Part shown: positions 7,525-15,449 of the stretch, piece after piece | How the letters are laid out: each line of letters begins with the position of its first letter | Numbering within the stretch: position 1 is the first letter of the stretch | DNA from: Mobilicoccus massiliensis | GTDB taxonomy: Bacteria > Actinomycetota > Actinomycetes > Actinomycetales > Dermatophilaceae | Reading direction: 5' to 3' | NCBI RefSeq assembly: GCF_000826525.2 | Contig: NZ_LN651325.1 | Coordinates: 62,001-126,000 of the forward strand | Length of the DNA: 64,000 nt | The notes under the pieces: generated by a model | Told to the model about the DNA's origin: nothing | The model's input: the letters and a program-made list of their open reading frames with translations, nothing else | Database searches by the model: none | Made by a program: the position numbers and the translations under genes

Positions 7525-8858
7525 GGACCCCGCGCCGCTTCAGCGTCCTGCTCGCGCGCCTGCTGTTCGCGCTGGCCTCGGTCGTGGCCCTGATCTCGGC
7601 CTCGGGCGCCTGGCCCGCCGAGGGGCCGTGGGGCGGTGAGGCGCTCCTGCTCCTGTTGTTCTTCTCGACCATCCTGTCGGGCTCGACGATGCAACGCTAC
7701 GACCGCGGCCGGTCCACACGAACCGTCGACGTCGGAGCGACGGCCGCGCTCGCCCTGACGGCCGTCTTCGCGCTCCCCAGCCACGCCGTCGACCTGTCGA
7801 CGTCGCAGATCGTCGCCGTCGTCGCCCTGGGCCTCGTGGGCGGCGGGATCATCGGGACGCCTGCCCCCCACCGGCCCGCGCTCGCCCTCGTGCTGCGCCG
7901 CACCCTCCCACGCATCCTCACGGTGGCGGTGCTCTCGTTCTTCCTGCGCGACCTCGGCGGCAGCCACGCGCTGCTCGAGGTGCTGCAGACCGGGTCCGCC
8001 AAGATCACGGCCCTGCTCCTCCTGGCTCTCCTCTACGTCGCCCTCGTCGTCGAGGCGCCGGTGCGCGCCGAGCTCAACCGCCGCCCCGACGAGACGCGCC
8101 GCGTCGCCCACGTCGCCGAGCTGGGCGAGAGCCTCTCCCTCGGCATCATCCCGGCATCGACCGCCGTGCTCGTCGCGATGGCGCAACCGGTCCTCGGGTT
8201 GCCGGCGCTGCCGCTGCTGCTCCTGCCACTCGTCTTCAACCAGGTCGCCGTACGGCGGCACGAGGAGATGCGCGAGCACTCCCACCAGAGCGTCGTGGCC
8301 CTCTCGCGAATGCCCGAGGCGCTCGGGGTCGTTCGCGCCGGGCACGCCGCGCGGGTCTCCCGTCTCGCCGGCGACCTCGCTCGCGAACTCGGGCTCGGGC
8401 GGCGTGAGGTCCTCGAGGTCGAACGTGCTGCCCTGCTGCACGATCTCGGCCAGGTCCGGTCGGCACGCGCCGTGCCGTCGGGGGCGACCGTGCTCGCCGC
8501 TCCGGCCGATCAGCAGGACATCGCCCAGACGGGGGCCGACATCGCCCGGCGCACCGGGGTGCTCGACGCCGAGGCGGATGTCATGCAGGCCCAGGCGTCG
8601 CCCTATCACCACCACGTCTCGCACGCACACGCCCTGCCGCTCGGTAGCCGCATCCTCAAGGTCGCCAACGCCTACGACGACCTGCTCACCGGGGAATCGG
8701 CGGGGCTGCCCCTCGACGACCCGGAGGCCGTGCTCGAGCGGATCTACCTGGGGTTGGGGCACGAATACGACCCGCGGGTCGTGGACGCCCTCGACCGGGT
8801 GCTTCACGACGGGGTGTCGGCCACCGGTGCCGCCGTCGGTGACGACTCGAGGACTTAG
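7521..8858 (+). CDS. membrane HD-domain phosphohydrolase
   Basis: A 445-residue protein with multiple predicted transmembrane segments (about residues 8-30, 40-55, 72-88, 96-112, 130-145, 162-178 and 205-240) and a C-terminal HD domain. His275 in the first helix and the LLHDLGQ motif (305-311, HD at 307-308) are intact, unlike the preceding gene. The segment PYHHHVSHAHALP followed by SRILKVANAYDDL matches the second half of an HD-GYP-like fold, but the GYP motif is absent. It is translationally coupled to the upstream degenerate paralogue. One reasonable model is a catalytic/regulatory pair acting on a nucleotide signal. The substrate cannot be assigned. Confidence 0.78.
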   Translation: MRTPRRFSVLLARLLFALASVVALISASGAWPAEGPWGGEALLLLLFFSTILSGSTMQRYDRGRSTRTVDVGATAALALTAVFALPSHAVDLSTSQIVAVVALGLVGGGIIGTPAPHRPALALVLRRTLPRILTVAVLSFFLRDLGGSHALLEVLQTGSAKITALLLLALLYVALVVEAPVRAELNRRPDETRRVAHVAELGESLSLGIIPASTAVLVAMAQPVLGLPALPLLLLPLVFNQVAVRRHEEMREHSHQSVVALSRMPEALGVVRAGHAARVSRLAGDLARELGLGRREVLEVERAALLHDLGQVRSARAVPSGATVLAAPADQQDIAQTGADIARRTGVLDAEADVMQAQASPYHHHVSHAHALPLGSRILKVANAYDDLLTGESAGLPLDDPEAVLERIYLGLGHEYDPRVVDALDRVLHDGVSATGAAVGDDSRT

Positions 8859-8925
8859 GATCGGCGCGGACCACATTTCGACACACCGCAATCTCGGCGT
8901 CAGGCCGGAAGTGAGGAATTCGCTC

Positions 8926-10224
8926 GTGAACATCACCGTCGTGGGCCTCGGCAAGATCGGCCTCCCGCTCGCCGTGCAGTTCGCCAGCAAGGGCCACCGG
9001 GTCCTCGGCGCGGACGTCAACCCGGCCGTCGTCGAGAGCGTCAACGCCGGCACCGAGCCGTTCCCGGGCGAGGCGGATCTGCAGACCAAGCTCGGTGCGG
9101 CGGTCGAAGCGGGACTCATCGAGGCCACCACCGACACGGCCTCCGCCGTCGGCCAGTCCGACGCGGTCGTCGTGGTCGTGCCGTTGTTCGTCGACGCCGA
9201 CGGCAAGCCGGACTTCGGTTGGATGGAGTCGGCCACCAAGGACATCGCCCGCGGCCTCAAGCCCGGCACGCTCGTCTCCTACGAGACGACGCTGCCCGTG
9301 GGCACGACCCGCGACCGGTGGAAGCCGATGCTCGAGCAGGGCTCAGGCCTCGTCGAGGGCCAGGATTTCCACCTCGTCTTCTCGCCCGAGCGGGTGCTCA
9401 CCGGCCGGGTGTTCGCCGACCTGCGCAAGTACCCCAAGCTCATCGGTGGTCTCGATGGGCTCGGCGGGCCCGGCGCTCGCCGCGGCACCGACTTCTACGA
9501 GGCCGTCCTCGACTTCGACGAGCGCCCCGATCTCGAGCGCGGCAACGGCGTGTGGGATCTCGGGTCGGCCGAGGCCGCCGAGATGGCCAAGCTCGCCGAG
9601 ACCACGTACCGCGACGTCAACATCGGCCTCGCCAACCAGTTCGGACGCTTCGCCGCGGCGCACGGCATCGACGTCTACCAGGTCATCGACGCGAGCAACT
9701 CCCAGCCCTACAGCCACATCCACCGGCCGGGTATCGCCGTCGGCGGTCACTGCATCCCCGTCTACCCGCGCCTGTACCTGTGGAACGACCCCGAGGCGAC
9801 GGTCGTGCGCTCCGCCCGCGAGGCCAACGCCGACATGCCCGTCTACACCGTCGGCCTCGCCAAGGGGGCGGCCGGTGACCTCGCCGGCAAGAAGGTCGTC
9901 GTGCTCGGCGCCTCCTACCGCGGCGGAGTCAAGGAGACGGCGTTCTCCGGGGTCTTTCCCACGGTCGACGCGCTGCGGGCCGAGGGCGCCGACGTGGCCG
10001 TGCACGACCCGATGTACTCCGACGAGGAGCTGCAGAAGTTCGGCTGGGCGCCCTACCACCTGGGCGAGCAGGTCGACGTCGCGATCGTCCAGGCCGACCA
10101 CGCCGAGTACGCAAGGCTCGGCAAGGACGACCTGCCGGGAGTCTCGGTCGTCGTCGACGGTCGCAACTTCCTCGACCCCGCCCGGTTCGGCGACGTCACC
10201 TTCCGCACGGTCGGCCGCGCCTGA
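8926..10224 (+). CDS. UDP-sugar 6-dehydrogenase (WecC/WbpA type)
   Basis: A 432-residue NAD-dependent nucleotide-sugar dehydrogenase that oxidises the C6 of a UDP-HexNAc to a uronic acid. The Rossmann motif GLGKIGLPLA is at the N-terminus, followed by GADVNP. The central LAETTYRDVNIGLANQF helix and the catalytic Cys motif GGHCIPVYP are present. UDP-ManNAc and UDP-GlcNAc 6-dehydrogenases share these motifs, so the substrate is open. I chose the GTG at 8926, with GAGG 9 nt upstream and a TAGGAT hexamer at 8856. The remaining nucleotide-sugar genes lie 5-9 kb downstream, and together they suggest a di-N-acetylated uronic acid for a wall polymer. Confidence 0.88.
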   Translation: MNITVVGLGKIGLPLAVQFASKGHRVLGADVNPAVVESVNAGTEPFPGEADLQTKLGAAVEAGLIEATTDTASAVGQSDAVVVVVPLFVDADGKPDFGWMESATKDIARGLKPGTLVSYETTLPVGTTRDRWKPMLEQGSGLVEGQDFHLVFSPERVLTGRVFADLRKYPKLIGGLDGLGGPGARRGTDFYEAVLDFDERPDLERGNGVWDLGSAEAAEMAKLAETTYRDVNIGLANQFGRFAAAHGIDVYQVIDASNSQPYSHIHRPGIAVGGHCIPVYPRLYLWNDPEATVVRSAREANADMPVYTVGLAKGAAGDLAGKKVVVLGASYRGGVKETAFSGVFPTVDALRAEGADVAVHDPMYSDEELQKFGWAPYHLGEQVDVAIVQADHAEYARLGKDDLPGVSVVVDGRNFLDPARFGDVTFRTVGRA

Positions 10225-10342
10225 ACCGGCCCGCCGGCGTCTGAGCCCCGCGCGTCGGATCACGGGTTCCACGCGCTGATCCGCCGCACCGGGTGCCGCG
10301 TCGACACGTGGACGCCTCCGAGGGGCGGAGTGGGCTGCGACC

Positions 10343-10348
10343 TACCCT
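10343..10348 (+). promoter_or_regulatory. -10 element of leaderless thrC
   Basis: TACCCT ends 7 nt before the GTG at 10356. No Shine-Dalgarno sequence is present, consistent with a leaderless mRNA. Confidence 0.65.
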
Positions 10349-10355
10349 GGGTGAC

Positions 10356-11816
10356 GTGCGCTATCTCTCCACTCGTGACCCGAACGGCGACGCGTCCCAG
10401 CGGTTCTGCGACATCCTCATCGGCGGTCTCGCGCCCGACGGCGGCCTGTACCTGCCGCAGAGCTACCCGCAGGTCGACGCGTCGACGCTGGCCCGGTGGC
10501 GGCGCATCCTGGACGAGGAGGGTTACGCGGCGCTCGCACACGCGATCCTCTCGCTGTTCATCGACGACATCCCGAGCGAAGACCTGCGCGGCATCTGTGA
10601 ACGCGCCTACACCCGCGAGAAGTTCGCGACCGACGAGATCGTGCCCGTCACCCATCTCGACGACCGGCTGTTCATCGGTCATCTGAGCAACGGGCCGACG
10701 GCCGCGTTCAAGGACATGGCGATGCAGCTCCTGGGGGAGCTCTTCGAGTACGAGCTGGCGCGGCGCGACTCCTCGCTCGCGATCCTCGGCGCGACCAGCG
10801 GCGACACCGGCAGCTCGGCGATCTTCGCGATGAAGGGCCGCGAGCGGATCCACGTCTTCATGCTCAGCCCGCTCGGGCGCATGACGCCGTTCCAGCAGGC
10901 GCAGATGTTCAGCGTCGACGACCCGGCCGTGGTCAACATGGCCGTCGACGGCGTCTTCGACGACTGCCAGGACATCGTCAAACAGGTCGCCTCCGACCTC
11001 GACTTCAAGGAGCTGCACCGCCTCGGCGCGGTCAACTCGATCAACTGGGCACGACTGCTGGCGCAGGTCGTCTACTACGTCGCGTGTTGGCTGCGAGCCA
11101 CCGCCGACCTCGAGGACCCGGCCGGGCAGCGCATCTCCTTCTCGGTGCCGACCGGCAACTTCGGCGACGTCTGCGCCGGGCACGTCGCCAAGCAGATGGG
11201 GGTGCCCATCGAGGCGCTCGTCGTCGCCACGAACGAGAACGACGTGCTCGACGAGTTCTTCCGCACCGGCGTGTACCGGGTGCGCACGAGCGCCGAGACA
11301 CACGAGACGTCGTCGCCGTCGATGGACATCAGCAAGGCGAGCAACTTCGAGCGGTTCGTCTTCGACCTCCTCGGCCGGGACGGCGCCCGCACGGCCGAGC
11401 TGTTCTCCGGCCTGGGCACGGGACAAGGCTTCGACCTCTCCGGCGATCCCGCGTTCGCCGACGCCCGGGAGCGGTACGGGTTCCTCTCGGGCACGTCCAC
11501 CCACGCCGACCGCGTCTCGACGATCGCCGCGGTCGAGCGGCAGTACGGCGTCCTCGTCGACCCGCACACGGCCGACGCGCTCAAGGTCGCCTTCGACGTC
11601 CTCGACGCGGGCGAGGTCACCTCACCGATCGTCGTGCTCGAGACCGCGCTGCCGGTGAAGTTCGCCGAGACCATCCGTGAGGCCGTGGGGCGCGACCCCG
11701 AGGTGCCCGAGCAGTTCGCCTACCTCGCCGATGCCGACCGGCGGGTCGTCGAGGTGCCCAACGACGCCGAGATCGTCAAGAAGATCATCGTCGAGACCCT
11801 CACCGCCGACGCCTGA
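10356..11816 (+). CDS. thrC: threonine synthase
   Basis: A PLP enzyme converting O-phosphohomoserine to threonine. The 486-residue product is the long ThrC type. The PLP lysine lies in the PTAAFKDMAMQ motif, and the phosphate-binding SGDTGSSA segment follows. The N-terminus RYLSTRDP is the standard family start, which with the TACCCT hexamer supports the GTG at 10356. It stands alone, away from hom and thrB. It converges with a GNAT gene only 3 nt away, with no room for a terminator between them. Confidence 0.94.
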   Translation: MRYLSTRDPNGDASQRFCDILIGGLAPDGGLYLPQSYPQVDASTLARWRRILDEEGYAALAHAILSLFIDDIPSEDLRGICERAYTREKFATDEIVPVTHLDDRLFIGHLSNGPTAAFKDMAMQLLGELFEYELARRDSSLAILGATSGDTGSSAIFAMKGRERIHVFMLSPLGRMTPFQQAQMFSVDDPAVVNMAVDGVFDDCQDIVKQVASDLDFKELHRLGAVNSINWARLLAQVVYYVACWLRATADLEDPAGQRISFSVPTGNFGDVCAGHVAKQMGVPIEALVVATNENDVLDEFFRTGVYRVRTSAETHETSSPSMDISKASNFERFVFDLLGRDGARTAELFSGLGTGQGFDLSGDPAFADARERYGFLSGTSTHADRVSTIAAVERQYGVLVDPHTADALKVAFDVLDAGEVTSPIVVLETALPVKFAETIREAVGRDPEVPEQFAYLADADRRVVEVPNDAEIVKKIIVETLTADA

Positions 11817-11819
11817 GGC

Positions 11820-12608
11820 TCACCGCCGCCACTCGTACGGGGTCGTCGTCGTGACGCGCTCGAAGCCCGCGCGGGCGAGGATCGGTCGCGAGTACTCCGT
11901 GGAGTCGCTGTGTAGGTAGTCGAAACCGCGCGCGATCGCCGAACGGGCACGCGCCGCGGTCAGAGCGCGGTAGATGCCGCGTCCGCGCTGGTCACCGCGT
12001 GTCGCTCCGCCCCACAGACCGGCGATGCGGCTGCCGGCCACGGGCTCGAGACGCCCGCCGCAGACGAGCTCGCCGTCGAGATCGGCGACCCACACCTCCA
12101 TGTCGTCGCGGCCCAGGGAGAGCCGGTGGAGGAGGGCCTCGGCGATCCGATCGCTCGGGGGATCGCCGAACGCCTCGTCGGTCATCGCGCACATCGCCCG
12201 CACGTCTCGTTCGGAGTGGATGCGGCGGATCGTCACGCCCTCGGGCAGGGGAACGTCGACGGCGAGGTCGCCGGCGCGCCCGATCATCACCGACTCCGCC
12301 TCGTCGGGGGTGAATCCGTGTGATGTGAGGGCGCGTTCGAGGACGTCGCCGTTCGGGTCGTGCGCGCGCGTCTTCCACTCGACACGCTCGATGTCGGGAT
12401 CCTCGACGAACGTCGTGAGCACCCGGTCGACGAGCCGGGCGATCTCGTCGTCTCCGAGGCCGGCGAGCGCCTCGTGCCGGTGGGTGACGAACCCTCGCCC
12501 GCCGGTGAACCTCGCGACGACGACCTCGCCGTCGGCGCGCACGGAGACGGCTCCCGGCACCTCTCGCTCGCCCCGGATGTCGTCGTACGCACGCAGGAGT
12601 TCGTTCAT
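11820..12608 (-). CDS. GNAT family N-acetyltransferase
   Basis: A 262-residue acetyltransferase. The C-terminal half carries the acetyl-CoA signature RGDQRGRGIYRALTAAR (the Q/RxxGxG/A loop), followed by the HSDSTEYSRPILARAGF segment typical of the GNAT C-terminal strand. The N-terminal half looks like a second, degenerate GNAT domain. The substrate is unknown. The ATG at 12608 overlaps the stop codon of the upstream Uma2-family gene as ATGA, so the two form an operon. Confidence 0.85.
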   Translation of the reverse strand: MNELLRAYDDIRGEREVPGAVSVRADGEVVVARFTGGRGFVTHRHEALAGLGDDEIARLVDRVLTTFVEDPDIERVEWKTRAHDPNGDVLERALTSHGFTPDEAESVMIGRAGDLAVDVPLPEGVTIRRIHSERDVRAMCAMTDEAFGDPPSDRIAEALLHRLSLGRDDMEVWVADLDGELVCGGRLEPVAGSRIAGLWGGATRGDQRGRGIYRALTAARARSAIARGFDYLHSDSTEYSRPILARAGFERVTTTTPYEWRR

Positions 12609-13204
12609 GCCCCGAGCGTGCCGGGATCGCGCGGCGGGCGTCCACCGGATTGTCGGGCCAGGTCGCTCGGGACGACGTCGATCTCGAACGGCCGGTGCGT
12701 GTGAAAGGCCGACTCGCCGACCGAGTGACCGGCCTGCACGTATCGACCGTCGTGCAGCTCCCAAGCCCTGATCCACGGCTGCCCGCCGTCATCCCCAGGA
12801 TCGACGGCCCAGTAGGTGGGGCACCCGGCGAGTTCGTAACGCGTCTTCTTGAGCCCCAGGTCGATCAGTCGGGTGCTGGGGGAGAGGATCTCCACCGCGA
12901 GCAGCGGCGGCCCCGTGAGCCCGGTTTCGTCGAGTGCATCGGGATCGACCACGACGAGATCGGGCTGGACGACGGCGTTCGGCGCCAGCCGCACCTCGAA
13001 GGGGGCCGCGAAGACCTCGAGCCCGGCCGGGCAGGCGGCGCAGAGCGCGAGGAACAGTCGACCCGACACCCGCTGGTGCCGCGGGACGGGTGCCGGGGTC
13101 ACGATGAGCGCACCGTCGACGAGCTCGTAGCGGTTCCCGTCATCGGGCATACCGGCGAGGTCGGTCGCCGTGAAGCGGTGGGTGGGCAGCGTCACAGAGG
13201 TCAT
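12605..13204 (-). CDS. Uma2 family (DUF820) putative restriction-endonuclease-fold protein
   Basis: A 199-residue protein of the Uma2/DUF820 family, which has a PD-(D/E)xK nuclease-like fold. The pattern is clear: RYELVDGALIV, then QPDLVVVD, then AVEILSPSTRLIDLGLKKTRYE, with VQPDLVVV-x-AVEILSPST forming the PD-ExK-like core. Family members are expanded in cyanobacteria and actinobacteria, and most have no demonstrated function. Its partner here is a GNAT gene, an uncommon pairing with no obvious restriction-modification context. Confidence 0.85.
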   Translation of the reverse strand: MTSVTLPTHRFTATDLAGMPDDGNRYELVDGALIVTPAPVPRHQRVSGRLFLALCAACPAGLEVFAAPFEVRLAPNAVVQPDLVVVDPDALDETGLTGPPLLAVEILSPSTRLIDLGLKKTRYELAGCPTYWAVDPGDDGGQPWIRAWELHDGRYVQAGHSVGESAFHTHRPFEIDVVPSDLARQSGGRPPRDPGTLGA

Positions 13205-13319
13205 GTTCTCGTCTCGGCCAGATGGCGTCCAGGGTCACGTCGTCATCGTCGGCGCGCCATGGACGGCAGTGGTGCCCCACCGGGTCCTCGTCCACAACGA
13301 GCACGGCCGGCCGCAAGCA

Positions 13320-13886
13320 TTACGCGCTCAGACGCCTCGCGATCCGGTCGACGACCTCGGCGGTGAGGGCCGGGTCGTGTTCGGGGAGGGCGGGCTCGGT
13401 GAAGAGATGCCCGGCTCCCGGGGCGACGACGTGCTCGAACGTGGCACCGGACTCGCGGACGACGCGTTCGAGGTCGCTGACGTCGGCGCTGTTCACCCAC
13501 GGGTCGTCGGCGTAGTGGTGGACCTGTACCGGCACGCCGGGCCACGCCCCGCGCACGGGGTTCGTGTTGCCGATGAGGACACACAGACTCATGGCGGGGC
13601 GTTCGGCGGTGAGGCGCTGCGCGAACGACGCCCCGAGCGAGAGTCCGACGAACGCGGCGTCGCTCGGCACCCCCACGAGGTCGTCGCGCACGCGGTCGAG
13701 GAGGGTCCGGTAGCCGACCTCGTCACGGTGGGCGACGCCGCGGGCCTCGTCGGTGAAGACCTCGCCGCGGTAGTAGTCGGGGGTGATCACCTCCCGCCCG
13801 GTCGCAGCGCGCAGGTCCTCGGCGAGCGCGAGGGTGCCGGGTGTGAGCCCGTAGGCGGCGTGAAGGACGACGATCGGTGCGGGCAT
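13320..13886 (-). CDS. dienelactone hydrolase-like alpha/beta hydrolase
   Basis: A 188-residue alpha/beta-hydrolase. The nucleophile elbow is GLSLGA (Ser), with an Asp in YADDPWV and the His in GAGHLFTE completing a catalytic triad in family order. The substrate is unknown. I chose the ATG at 13886 because TATGGT (13898-13893 on the minus strand) ends 6 nt upstream, giving a leaderless start. An in-frame ATG at 13916 overlaps the DUF222 stop as ATGA and would add 10 residues, so coupling to the upstream gene is also possible. Confidence 0.82.
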   Translation of the reverse strand: MPAPIVVLHAAYGLTPGTLALAEDLRAATGREVITPDYYRGEVFTDEARGVAHRDEVGYRTLLDRVRDDLVGVPSDAAFVGLSLGASFAQRLTAERPAMSLCVLIGNTNPVRGAWPGVPVQVHHYADDPWVNSADVSDLERVVRESGATFEHVVAPGAGHLFTEPALPEHDPALTAEVVDRIARRLSA

Positions 13887-13912
13887 GGCACGACCATAGG
13901 CGCGGGCAGAGG

Positions 13913-15235
13913 TCATCGGTCGGCGAGCCGTCGAACGCGCGGGGTGTTGCCGATCGGGCTGCCGTCGGATCTGCGCCAGCGCACACCGGTGTCGTCGACC
14001 GTCGCGGTGTGGCCGTGGCGGTGGACGAGCGTGTGGTGATGTCGACACAACAGGGCGAGGTTCGTCATGTCGGTGGGGCCGAACGTCGCCCAGTGGCGGA
14101 TGTGGTGCCCGTCGCACCATCCCGGCGGTGCTCCGCAGCCCGGATAGGTGCAGCCCCGGTCCCGCACGTGCAGGGCCGCTCGCTGCGCCGGGGTGACGAG
14201 GCGGGTGGCGCGGCCGAGGTCGAGCACGTCGCCGGCGCTGCCGAGCACCGCCGGGATGATCTCGGCGTCGCAGGCGAGCGTGCGGGCCTCGGCGGGGGAG
14301 AGGGTCTGCCCGAGCGCGGTGGAGGCGGATCCGGTGCCGGAGACGAGGTCGGCGAGGGTCATCGTCACGGTGACGCGGGCTCGCGCCCCGCTGCCCGGGA
14401 CGTCGACGCGCGGGGTGGTCGCGAGGCCGGCGAGACGTACGATCGCGTCGGCCCGGCGCTGCCCGGGAGTGCGCAGGTCGGCTTCGACGACGTCGCCCCG
14501 GTCGTCCTTGACGGGGGCCGGCGCGGAGAGGGCCTGGATCGCCGCGGTGACGACCGCCTCCGAGGCCGGGTCGAGACGAGGTGTGGCGACGAGCATGCCG
14601 GAGCGGTCGGGCCGGAATCCGGAGAACTCCCGCAGCCGGTGCTGCCGCTCGTGCTTCTCGTCCAACTGGGTTGCGGTGCCGTACTGACCGAGGACGGCGT
14701 CCTCCATCGCCCGCAGCCTGCCCGGTGAGGCGCCGGAGGCGGCCCAGTCGACGACGATCTGGGCGAGGGCGTCCCAGTCGGGATAGTCGACCGAGGCTCG
14801 CAGTCGGCGGAAGATGCGCGCCACGAGCCCGGCGGACTCGACCGGCAGTCGCCCGCAGGTGACCGCCTCACGGATGCGCTCGGCGTCGGGCCCGGCGCAC
14901 GTGAGCGCGACCTCGTGCAGATCCCGCGCCGCGCGCCGCGTGACCGGCACCCCGCCCTCGCGGCAGGACTGCTCCACCCACCGCTGGGGCCGCGGATGAT
15001 CGGAGGTCGCGATGACTCCCCGCGAGGAGGCCTCGAGCACGACGGCGGCCTGGGCGGCGTCCGCCGCCGCCGCCACCGCGGCCGCTTCCGCGGCGAGGGC
15101 CGCGAGATCGTCGGACATCACACCCGCGAGGTCGCCGGGAATCCCGACGAGCAGCTGCCGAGCCTCCTGCAATCGCGCGAGAACATCACCGTGGCCCGCC
15201 GGGGGCGGGAGTTCGATGACGGGCGCCGTGGTCAT
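13913..15235 (-). CDS. DUF222 / HNH endonuclease (13E12 repeat family)
   Basis: A 440-residue protein with an N-terminal DUF222 helical domain and a C-terminal HNH nuclease domain. The HNH core reads CTYPGCG, then CDGHHIRHW, then NLALLCRHHH, so the zinc cysteines and catalytic histidines are all there. These genes are abundant in actinobacteria, and the mycobacterial 13E12 copies are LexA-regulated. A leaderless -10 (TAGAAT, 15247-15242 on the minus strand) ends 6 nt before the ATG, and a LexA-type box overlaps it. Confidence 0.92.
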   Translation of the reverse strand: MTTAPVIELPPPAGHGDVLARLQEARQLLVGIPGDLAGVMSDDLAALAAEAAAVAAAADAAQAAVVLEASSRGVIATSDHPRPQRWVEQSCREGGVPVTRRAARDLHEVALTCAGPDAERIREAVTCGRLPVESAGLVARIFRRLRASVDYPDWDALAQIVVDWAASGASPGRLRAMEDAVLGQYGTATQLDEKHERQHRLREFSGFRPDRSGMLVATPRLDPASEAVVTAAIQALSAPAPVKDDRGDVVEADLRTPGQRRADAIVRLAGLATTPRVDVPGSGARARVTVTMTLADLVSGTGSASTALGQTLSPAEARTLACDAEIIPAVLGSAGDVLDLGRATRLVTPAQRAALHVRDRGCTYPGCGAPPGWCDGHHIRHWATFGPTDMTNLALLCRHHHTLVHRHGHTATVDDTGVRWRRSDGSPIGNTPRVRRLADR

Positions 15236-15247
15236 GCCTCGATTCTA

Positions 15248-15263
15248 TCGAACGCGCATTCGA
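15248..15263. promoter_or_regulatory. LexA SOS box upstream of the DUF222/HNH gene
   Basis: TCGAACGCGCATTCGA matches the mycobacterial SOS box TCGAAC-RYRY-GTTCGA at 15 of 16 positions (A for G at position 11). It abuts the TAGAAT -10 of the DUF222 gene, the right place for LexA repression. Confidence 0.8.
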
Positions 15264-15271
15264 TCAACGCC

Positions 15272-15280
15272 TTATCCACA
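15272..15280 (+). promoter_or_regulatory. DnaA-box-like 9-mer
   Basis: TTATCCACA is an exact match to the DnaA consensus. It is a single copy, not in an AT-rich context, and no replication genes are near. It is not an origin. It could be a DnaA-titration or regulatory site. Confidence 0.4.
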
Positions 15281-15392
15281 GGCGAATTCGTATGCGGCAC
15301 AACGTCTCCCGCCGGGGCGGAGGCGGGCGTGTGCTGCGCTGAATGTCCATGTGCGCCAACGGGTTTCATGGCCCTGACGTGAGGGCTTGCGA

Positions 15393-15408
15393 TGTGAACT
15401 GCATCACA
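15393..15408. promoter_or_regulatory. perfect CRP/GlxR-type binding site
   Basis: TGTGA-ACTGCA-TCACA matches the CRP-family half-sites exactly with the correct 6-nt spacer. It lies about 150 nt upstream of the DUF222 promoter and 42 nt past the end of the 2-epimerase gene. Confidence 0.65.
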
Positions 15409-15449
15409 CTCTGACGCGTCGTGCAGACGCGCCGGCGCAGGCCCTGCCC

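Noticed and set aside
12605..13204. Uma2 gene as part of a restriction-modification system
   Set aside because: No methyltransferase or specificity gene nearby. Its partner is a GNAT gene.
15272..15280. Replication origin suggested by a DnaA box
   Set aside because: Single box, no AT-rich stretch, and no dnaA, dnaN or parAB nearby.
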